From the NCBI GenBank assembly GCA_022925895.1, contig JAKSYS010000401.1:1-56125 (forward strand): a stretch of 56,125 bases of DNA. Reading direction: 5' to 3'. The notes beneath the pieces were generated by a model. The model did not search any database. It saw nothing but the letters and a program-made list of their open reading frames with translations, and was not told where the DNA came from. Source of the stretch: Fragilaria crotonensis. Taxonomy: Eukaryota; Bacillariophyta; Fragilariophyceae; Fragilariales; Fragilariaceae. The translations under genes and the position numbers were made by a program. Position 1 is the stretch's first letter. Every line of letters begins with the position of its first letter. Below are positions 43,789 to 51,643 of this stretch, piece after piece.

Positions 43789-44928
43789 CCTCAACCGATC
43801 AACAATCCCCTCAATCAAAAGCCCTAGCTTGGATGTTGAACAACGACACATGGGTATTGAAAGCCGACATCAGTGCCACGATGGAGATCAAAGAAAGGTA
43901 CATCCTGGTTGTGTTATATTTCGCCTTGCATGGTAGTGCCTGGTTCAATCAATCGGAATTCCTTTCTTCGGGACATCATTGCTCGTGGCATGTGAAAGCT
44001 GTAGCACCATCTGATGGTTTCCTCGGAAGCACTTGCAATCCTTCCAACCAAACAATGCGTTTGGATCTGATGGGGAACGGCCTAAACGGGACTATTCCTC
44101 ATGAAATCCAATATTTAACAGGACTTGTGGGATTGAATTTCTCAGACAACATTTCAGGCAACATCCCTTCGTCGCTTGGCCAACTCAATAAACTTCAAGA
44201 TATTGATTGTAGTGACAATGTGCTATCTGGGACGGTACCTGCGGAGCTCTTCCAGATCGCAATACTTCACTTTGTCGATTTTGGTTCGAATTCACTGAAC
44301 GGAACCCTGCCTGAAATCGACAATAATGTGCAAGAAATTCGTTCGTTTGCCTTCGCAAATAATACGCTGTCAGGAACGCTCCCGAAGGGACTCCTTGATC
44401 TGAGTTCACTCAGCCTCCTTGATCTTGGGAACAATTTGCTTACCGGGACGATCCCCAAGTCCACGGGCTCACACAAAGCGTTGGTGACCTTGATTCTTGG
44501 CAACAATGAACTAAAGGGCGGCCTCCCTTCATCCCTAGGGAGCCTAAGCAAAATGGAAGTGTTGTCCGCCAACAATAATGGATTGAATGGCACAATACCG
44601 ACAGAAATGGGAAACCTAAAGAACTTGGTGATATTGGAGTTGATGTCCAACGATTTCTCTGGTGAAATCCCGTCGGAGCTAGGCCTCCTCGGTGACCTCA
44701 AGATTCTGAATTTGGCTGATAATGAGTTCGAAGGGAAAGTTCCAACTCAGCTTGGCGATTTGTCTCGATTGCAGACTGTCCATCTCCAAAAGAATTTATT
44801 GGGTCGCGACATGGGAAGCTTTTGCAAGGAGTATAAGGGTTCGTTTTGGGGCAGACTGTGGTGGTGAAATCGCATGCACATGCTGCACTTATTGCTGTAA
44901 CTCTGCGGGCGCGTGCAAAGAGGTATAA
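43788..44928 (+). pseudogene. Third LRR copy (LRR3), truncated and fused to foreign sequence
   Basis: It begins abruptly at cctcaaccgatcaacaatcc, equivalent to 16109 in LRR1, with no ATG, no N-terminal domain and no membrane segment. From there it follows the LRR1/LRR2 cap and repeats but is clearly more diverged (HHCSWHVKAVAPSDGFLG; NVLSGTVPAELFQ). A frameshift near 44850 gives a premature stop at 44867. The original C-terminus, with the cysteine cluster CTCCTYCCNSAGACKEV, is in another frame ending at 44928. The preceding unknown ORF is not in frame with it. Confidence 0.8.
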
Positions 44929-44960
44929 ATTAAGGCAAAGAAAATGGATTGTTCTACGGC

Positions 44961-46572
44961 TTAGTCATCTTTGGAAGCCTTTTTCTTCTTCTCTGGCTTT
45001 TTGCCCTGTATTTTGTCGGCGATGTATGCATACTGCACAATAAGCCCGATTACGAGTACTGGCACCCCCACGCAAGCCTTATCAAAGTATGATGAACCTT
45101 GCTCCATTCCAAAACGTTCGACCAACAAATTATGCAACTGCGCCAGAAGGAAAGACGAGCCGATGAAGTCAAAGAGCGGAACAACTATCCTTCGTGCGTA
45201 CGACACGGGTTGGACCAGTACGAACTTCTGCGCAATATAAACGGTGCCTTTGGACGGCATCATGGCGTGGAGGGTATCGTAATCAAGGTCCATTCCATTG
45301 TCAATGGTGTTGTGGTGCACAATCGCCATGCCCTGTTTGGGGCGAATTTTGATGGGTTCCTTGGCGTTCGGATAAACAACTGAAGGCTCCTCGCCATCGC
45401 TCAGGAATATCGTAATTGTGGCCATAGCAACGGTATTTGGAAAAACATCATAGTGAGGCTTACGGTGTGATCCAGCCTCATACTTGTCAACGATGAAGTC
45501 GCTGAAATGAATCGCCGGGAATCCGGTTACTTGTTCGATTCTTTCTTCAATTGCTTTGCTGGCTGGAAGCTGCCAAAGTCCCTGCCAAAGCGTAGCACGT
45601 TGTACGTTGTGTAGCTTTTCTGTATTGTAAGAGAGATCTAGCAAAGAATCACCAGCAATTGGTTTCATCTTCTTGTCAGCTTTCTTGATCAACATTGCAC
45701 ACTCCTCAGCAATCAACAAATTATGAATCAAATACAAAACAGGATTTCTGGGCATGACATCTTCAAAAAATGGACGATCTCCACCAGCGTAAAGGCGAAT
45801 ACGATCTGGCATTCCATTGTTAACAACGTCCTCCTGTCTTGTCTCAGCAGTGACTGTCGCGGTTGTCAAGACATTGGCCGAGTTGTATGAGATCATCACA
45901 ACAGGGATATCGATCCCATCAGCAGCGTCTCCTTCAGGTGACGGGAGGCGATAAATCTCGTCTGGATGCTTCTTGTCAATATTGACCACAATCAATGCTG
46001 CAGCTCCACTTTTCTTGGCAAGCTGCGCCATTTGCCATCCCTCCAGGTCTCCTTGATTCGTCATGACAACCATATTTCCATGCACTTCATCCGCATTGTC
46101 CAATAACGCAACAGGTTCCATCGTCTCCCTATTAATTCCTGACACTGGGTCAGCTAAAACTGGTCGAGTTTCTACCTCCAACAAGGCTGCTTGTGCGGTT
46201 TGAGGCCCAAAATGTGCCACTGAACAGTCTAATGCACTAATATCCAACGAGAAAACGTTGTGAGGAGACTGGTCACACACTGCCAGTCACATTTATGCAT
46301 CAAGCTATGCACTACCTTCACAGTTTCAAGAACACGCACAGAGGAATAGCAAGCGAAATAGCAAAACCATCACCTTACCTAATGACAGCAGAGTGTCCCC
46401 ATTCCATCACTGCCGCTTCGGCCTCGGTACGACGAGGAAACTCGCGATACACCAAATCTTGGAGGTTCTTTTCCTTTCTGCTTGCTACCAGCGTTATAGA
46501 TGATAACAGAAGAGTAACTGATAGCAGGAACAACCTGAAATGTTGCTTCGATGATGCAATCGTCGTCGTCAT
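44961..46572 (-). CDS. Prolyl 4-hydroxylase-like protein with PA domain and C-terminal membrane anchor
   Basis: The main exon (46280-44961, 439 codons) holds, from its N-terminus, a protease-associated-like domain (about 60-145), then the 2-oxoglutarate/Fe(II) dioxygenase core with the iron ligands in HRKPHYDVF (H276, D278) and DTLHAMMPSKGTVYIAQK (H338). The C-terminus has a membrane segment (about 403-420, VGVPVLVIGLIVQYAYI) and a lysine-rich tail KPEKKKKASKDD. An upstream exon (46572 to about 46380, MTTTIASSKQHFRLFLLSV) encodes a signal peptide. The intron lies between about 46381 and 46265 (a good donor AG|GTAAGG). The acceptor that restores frame is unclear (…GACCAG|TCT needs an alternative donor), so exact junctions are uncertain. 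It should hydroxylate prolines of secreted proteins in the ER (family knowledge). Confidence 0.82.
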
Positions 46573-46916
46573 GGTCGTTTGATGCCACCAACGAAAGTAG
46601 ACTACAAGTACTGGTCGTACTTATTAGAAGAGAAGTGTTTAAGATTTGCTTTCTTGCGGCTAACAGGCTAAGATAGCACGAGCGCCACCTGGCATCCTGT
46701 CACCTGATGGATGTATAGACGGAGCTAATTTTTTACAACAGTCTCAATCTCAAGTCCGAAGTCCCAACCCGCGGTACAGTACAAGTACGAGTACCTGCTA
46801 ATACAGTATATAATCTCTACTCGGAGTACTTGTAGTTCGACGTCAGACGTCTGTCGTCAGACGTCACCAAACGAAAGCCACAGCAACTGTTTCACAAGAA
46901 TACGAAAAGAGAGACG
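46573..46916. promoter_or_regulatory. Divergent promoter with paired ACGTCA boxes
   Basis: This is the shared upstream region of the hydroxylase (minus) and the oxidoreductase (plus). ACGTCA stands at 46840-46845 and 46861-46866, with a further GACGTC between them. The second box is 51 bases before the plus-strand ATG. TGACGT/ACGTCA is the core of bZIP-bound CRE elements, including those linked to CO2/cAMP responses in diatoms (established for other genes). A role here is inferred. Confidence 0.45.
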
Positions 46917-47783
46917 ATGATGCGCTATAGTCTCGCTCGCCTCAACGGTGTTTCGCACGCCCGTCATCGCTGTCTATCGACGCTCGTGATCCCTGTCGAG
47001 CTTATCTCGGACACCTTATGACCAAACGGGTTCATTGGGAAGAGGCACCTGAACAAGGCCATGACCCAGGTCTTGGCAAATCCACTTCCCAACGCGCCCC
47101 GTCCAGTCGTTTTTTCGGTGATTCGAGTCCCCTTCTTTCTCGAGCCGCAGTACGACGAGAAAAAGCCATTTATTGAAACAAATCGTGAACGTCTTATTCA
47201 AAAGTGGGGCGGGAAGCAGGGATGGGAACGCCAGAAGAATGCTCACGATTTGAAAGGCCGCGGTCTCGAAGCTGGCATCCCGCACTTTAATTTGGATCGA
47301 TTGACCAGCAACACCATGGCGTCGCATCGATTAATTCAACACATTGGCAAGACTCACGGCCTTGCTGCGAGTGAGGCGATTTACGACTTGTTAAACCAAT
47401 ACTATTTTGTCGATGGATACTCTCTCAATGATCGGCCGCGACTTGCCAAGACTGTTGCCGATCAACTCGTCAAGATACTGCCGAATAGTGCACCAAAGGA
47501 GGAGGAAATTCTGGAGTTTTTGAATGGACAACAGGGTCGAAGGGAAATTGAACAGGCCCTCGCCGCCTTGCGGAAGCTTGGAGTTCACGGGATCCCCAAG
47601 TTCATCATTGAAGGGACAACGGTAGTCGATGGTGCTGCTCGATCTGACGTCTTTGTAAACATCTTCCGAGAAATCGAACGTCGAGGCGAAGTTCAATCTG
47701 GGCCCGTTTTTGCGGATATATTAGGCTTGCGGCAAGAAGTTATCGAGCAAGGTAGTCATCGCCCAGAAGATATGGCGGCCTAG
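46917..47783 (+). CDS. DsbA/FrnE-family oxidoreductase with in-frame TGA at the catalytic cysteine (probable selenoprotein)
   Basis: From ATG 46917, 288 residues with a single in-frame TGA at codon 35 (47019-47021). Residues 1-25 (MMRYSLARLNGVSHARHRCL) look like an organelle-targeting peptide. Around the TGA the reading is VELISDTL-TGA-PNGFIGKRHL. FrnE-like proteins have SDTxCPWC-F-x-GKRHL here, so the TGA sits on the first active-site cysteine, and the second position is glycine. The rest is a complete DsbA-type thioredoxin fold with the helical insert and a cis-proline loop (GVHGIPKF, Pro227). The frame is open on both sides without other damage. With the hairpin at 47852-47915, this suggests selenocysteine insertion. 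Otherwise it is a nonsense mutant, or the protein starts at the internal ATG 47061 and lacks its active site. Confidence 0.72.
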
Positions 47784-47851
47784 TCTGTCGTTGTGAGGTT
47801 GTGAGGCACACACCCGCGTTTCCTCATTAGACCATTTAGCAAAGCGTGCAC

Positions 47852-47915
47852 GCATGCCGCCAGAATGATAATCAAGAGCGGACGTTGTTCTTGATTTGAT
47901 ATTGGACTGTCATGC
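47852..47915 (+). ncRNA. SECIS-like hairpin in the 3' UTR
   Basis: It begins 69 bases after the stop codon. The lower stem pairs GCATG (47852-47856) with CATGC (47911-47915) and CCAG (47860-47863, approximate) with TTGG (47902-47905). The core has ATGA (47865-47868) opposite TGAT (47897-47900), the UGA/GA arrangement of the SECIS quartet. The upper stem pairs AATCAAGAGC (47870-47879) with GTTCTTGATT (47887-47896), with one G-U pair, under a 7-base loop GGACGTT. The unpaired AA usual at the apex is missing, which weakens the call. Confidence 0.5.
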
Positions 47916-47920
47916 AACCA

Positions 47921-48074
47921 CTGTTTGCAGCTGCGTCAAGAGAGGATAGCGTATAGAAGATACCCATTCACCTTGAGTAGTTTCATTCGTATTCACGCTG
48001 TTTGCAGCTGCGTCAAGAGAGGATAGCATATAGAAGATACCCATTCACCTTGAGTAGTTTCATTCGTATTCACG
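47921..48074. repeat. 77-bp tandem duplication
   Basis: Two head-to-tail copies (47921-47997 and 47998-48074) differ at one base in the part compared (gcgtata against gcatata). Non-coding, beginning 6 bases after the SECIS-like hairpin. Confidence 0.9.
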
Positions 48075-48341
48075 CTAAGCCAAGTGGATTGTTGAATATA
48101 TTCCACGAAATTGATAGTGCAGAGTGCACTCGAAAAGCGTAATCGCAGTTCTGGTAATTGTACTTGGAGTTTTGAGTACAAGTAGATCTCGGCCCCATTT
48201 ATCATGTTGCAAATAGCAAGTTCCAGGTACAGTATTACCATAGCCATTTGGAGCAAATAGGCCTGCGGGAGAAGCCAATCATCAATCACAAAATGCTTAC
48301 TAAGTTAGTCGTGCAGTTAACTATCGAAAGCCACCTTATCT
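48075..48341. other. Intergenic, nothing recognised
   Basis: Short frames only. Probably the 3' flank of the dehydrogenase gene. Confidence 0.5.
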
Positions 48342-49112
48342 TCAAGCTGAAATGGGTTCCGCGGGCTGAGGAGTCGCCATCATGACCTCCATTGCCTTGG
48401 CATCCGCTTGCCATCCAGTGTGAAGCTGGATGGCCATATCATCTGGAAACACGTCTTCTTTCCCAGTTAAAAGGGCATCCACAATAGCGGTCGCAACGGC
48501 GGATGGTGGAGTCTTGTCAAATGGAAGACCGTCTGCCATGTCTGTGTCTATCGGACCTGGATAGACACCAATCACCAGTGTTTCATGTCCAAAGTCGCGA
48601 CGTTGTGCTTGCGTCAATGAATGAATGGCGGCCTTTGAGGCAGAGTAGGTACCAGCAATGTTGAAATTGATAAAGCTGGCAATCGAGGCGACGTTGACAA
48701 CGGCAGTATTGGTCTTTCCCTTGAGGGTCTTTGCAAAGCTTTGGTTGATTCTCAGAGGTCCAAAATAGTTTACTTCGATCTCCTTGACTGCCTCTTCCAG
48801 AGCGTCGTTGTCAAGTGCCGAGGCAGCATATCCCGCATATCCAGCATTGTTGATGAGAAGATTAACATCTGGGTAGAGGTCAGCGAGGCTCGCAATTTGG
48901 TCCTTGTCTGCAACATCGAGGGAAACAGCAACAACTCGTCCGCCGGCTGTCTGAACGAGTTCATCCAGCTGACTTGCGTCGCGAGCCGTGGCGTACACCT
49001 TCTTGGCGCCGTTGGCAAGCAGGGCATCCACAATGGCGCGGCCGATGCCATTCTTCTTGTTCGTTCCAGTCACGAATGCGACGGAGTCGTTGATTTGGAA
49101 TGTAGAAGTCAT
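48342..49112 (-). CDS. Classical short-chain dehydrogenase/reductase
   Basis: 256 residues, intron-less, from the ATG at 49112 (MTSTFQINDS). It has the Rossmann nucleotide-binding motif TGTNKKNGIG (residues 15-24), NNAG (88-91), the catalytic serine in VNVASIAS (S143) and the YxxxK pair in YSASKAA (Tyr156, Lys160), followed by YPGPIDTDM. ARD after the second strand (residues 43-45) suggests NADP preference. Length and motif spacing are normal for a classical SDR. The substrate cannot be told. There is no targeting peptide, so it is probably cytosolic. Confidence 0.9.
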   Translation of the reverse strand: MTSTFQINDSVAFVTGTNKKNGIGRAIVDALLANGAKKVYATARDASQLDELVQTAGGRVVAVSLDVADKDQIASLADLYPDVNLLINNAGYAGYAASALDNDALEEAVKEIEVNYFGPLRINQSFAKTLKGKTNTAVVNVASIASFINFNIAGTYSASKAAIHSLTQAQRRDFGHETLVIGVYPGPIDTDMADGLPFDKTPPSAVATAIVDALLTGKEDVFPDDMAIQLHTGWQADAKAMEVMMATPQPAEPISA

Positions 49113-49565
49113 TATTGTGTTGCTTTGTTGTTCTTCTTTTTGTTTTGCTTATTTTGTGAGCATTGTAGGGGGCATGAATGCGAGCGATGAATGCTTGCGT
49201 ATGAACTCAGGGAGATGGTCGCGAATCCAGAATCCAACCGAGATATATCCATTCATGGTTTCATAATATCCGTTCATTGATCGTCCTGGATCATCAAGGA
49301 GAATCGCAGCGAGACACAAACGTACTCGGACTGTACCCAGTGCATGTTTCTAATAAGATACGTTCGTTGATCGTCTTGGATCATCATGGAACTGTCGAAT
49401 TTCAAATCCTTTTTTAATCACGGAATTTGATGACATCATTTAGACGTTGGATGTCGCGAACGCCGTAAACTATTCTAAACGGTACTAAAACAGTACGTCA
49501 TACTCTACTAGGGATATCGCATTGCGTGGACCGTGATGACGGATTCAAAATAAAAGGAGAAGTTA
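49113..49565 (-). promoter_or_regulatory. Upstream region of the dehydrogenase with a repeated motif
   Basis: No gene. The block cgttcattgatcgtcctgg (49271) recurs as cgttcgttgatcgtcttgg (49361), followed each time by atcatca, exactly 90 bases apart. This could be a promoter duplication or a binding site. The left end of the next Copia element follows. Confidence 0.5.
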
Positions 49566-49912
49566 TGAATAAATCTAGTGGTACAGTGGTACTGGGTTAC
49601 GGTATGGGATACCGTATGATGCCCGTTGCCATGGTGCGCATTAGCGAGTGGTAACTAGCCGTTACCAAGCGTGCACGTTAGCGAGCATATATCTGATAAG
49701 ATGTGTGGTTGCTCGAGCTGCGAGATGCGAGCGTACTTATCTTAGGATTGCTTTTACACCTTTTAACCAAGTTACCTTTAGCGTAAGTCAGAGGATCTCT
49801 CGATCCCACGACGGAATTTATACGGTTTATCAGACCCATTACAATGGCGTTGGCGGAGAGAGAGAGGGGGAGAGAGAGAATCCGAAAGAGAGAAGGAATG
49901 GAATGTTCAACA
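49566..49912 (+). repeat. 5' LTR of the plus-strand Copia element
   Basis: Starts TGAATAAATC. The right edge is placed at GTTCAACA (49912) because that gives TG...CA ends and a TGG-starting primer site directly after. Only the first 224 bases can be checked against the other LTR. A GA-rich tract lies at 49858-49897. Confidence 0.75.
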
Positions 49913-49926
49913 TGGTGTCAACATAC
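49913..49926 (+). promoter_or_regulatory. Candidate primer-binding site
   Basis: TGGTGTCAACATAC directly follows the proposed LTR end; TGG matches a tRNA CCA terminus. Donor tRNA not identified. Confidence 0.45.
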
Positions 49927-50153
49927 TGATTGATGCCAGCGACGGCTGACAATGGGCATCAGTAGCACACATTGTTGATTGTGGCGATGAGGGAATCCTC
50001 ACACACACAAAGCGAAGCGTAGCGCCAACATAACAGGGATTGATCACCCCTACGTGTTGGAAAACATGTCTGCTCAAACATGTATATCAATAGCGTTAAG
50101 TTGGGAATCCACTAACGTCAAATTTGCGTTGCGTCAAACCTCACACAGATAAA

Positions 50154-51643
50154 ATGGCCGAACTCATTGGTATTGCCGGAGATGGAGCCGGTGTTGCGTT
50201 GGCAGGAGATCCCTTAATCGGGATGGAAAGTATTTTGCAGACCATTGGCTTCACTGTGGCCGAGGAGCGAGCCAGTATCCTTGAAGCAGGACTCGCGGAG
50301 TACGAGGATTTTCGTTACCTTGTCGAGAAAGATATCAGGGACATGGCCGAAGAATTTGGAAAGCGCACCGTCGCGAACGGGCGCATTGTTTTGGGCTAGG
50401 ACGCACGAAGAAACTCACCGGTGTCATGCACTGGATTCAAGATTGTTTCCGTGCGGACGATATGCCGTCTCATATCACATTCAACAACGAAGTGTTGTTC
50501 CAAGCGTTAAGCCTTGCACAGATTCGCAAATCCGATGTCGACCTAGTCGTTACCAACACGAAGGCGGCGGACCCCGGAAAGTTCAAGGATGAGCGAAAGT
50601 GGCCAGAGTGGGAGAAGGCATTTACTAACTATTTATCTGTTATTCCAGGCGTGAGCGGAATCCCATTGGCGTACATTGTAAGGGAAGAAGAGGAACCAGA
50701 AGACAATTTCATCTATGCTACGTTCAATGAACGTGTTATCAAGCGTGCCCCACTGAGAGGACAGTATTACATTGCGGACGCGCGACGAGTTCACAACCTA
50801 CTCGTTGGATTTTTACAAGGCGAGAACACAGAGAATTGGATCAGAGCAATTGCTAAGTATCAAGATGGGCGAAAGGACATGATTGCGTTGCGTAGGCACT
50901 ACGCTGGTGAAGGAAACTCGACTCGTCGTATTTCTGACGCCAAGAAAATCCAAACAACTTTGCATTACAAAACTGAGCGTGCTCTTCCTTTTAACAAATT
51001 TCTTGATTCCTTACAGCGCATGTTCACTATCTTTGAGGAGGAAAACGAACCATTGACAGAAAGAGCGAAGGTGGATGAACTGCTTACTAAGGTCCAGAAT
51101 TCGAATTTGTCCGCAGCAGTTGCCCAACTGCGTTACCAGTTGAACACTCAAGGGATCTCGTTTACGGTGGCCGCCAATCATCTCAACTCCGAAGTCTCCC
51201 AGACACCAGACTACCAGATATCTAGAAAGATCAATGCCACAACCACAGGTCGCGGCGGAGGTGGACGAACTGGGGGGAGGGGAAGGCGTGGCTACCAGGG
51301 ACGTGGACCCGGCCGTGGCCGCACTAGCGGCCGCGGTGGGAGAGGTGGCGAAAAGTCTACTACATACTACTCTCCGGCGGAATGGGAGAAACTGTCCTTT
51401 GAAGAACGAGACAAGATCAGGAAAGAGCGCGATAGGAAAGGAGAGCAAGGTGGCTCCAAACGCAGTATATCTGAAATGACCACCAAACAGTTGACAACCG
51501 CCATCATCAGCTCCATCCAGAAAGCGACAGCAAGCGACGACAGCAGCATCAGCACCACACCCTCCACTCCGAAAAAATCGAATACACAGGCAGGAAACTC
51601 GTTCGGGGGAAAAGAAAGTGCCAAGCGAACAAAACACGAATGA
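50154..51643 (+). CDS. Copia Gag with an internal -1 frame change
   Basis: The ATG at 50154 opens an 81-codon frame (MAELIGIAGDGAGVAL) ending at TAG 50397-50399. The protein clearly continues in the -1 frame (GLGRTKKLTGVMHWIQDCF) to 51643, about 495 residues in all. At the switch (50390-50396) the bases are TTTGGGC, a T-TTG-GGC heptamer in the right register for -1 slippage, directly before the stop. Loss of one G is the alternative. The capsid-like core (KWPEWEKAFTNYLSVIPGV; ALRRHYAGEG) precedes an RGG-rich basic region at about 360-395 that replaces a zinc knuckle. The frame ends with an in-frame TGA (51641-51643) before pol. Confidence 0.82.

Noticed and set aside
49850..49900. GA-rich tract as an independent microsatellite
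   Set aside because: It lies within the proposed 5' LTR and leader, so it is better treated as part of that element.
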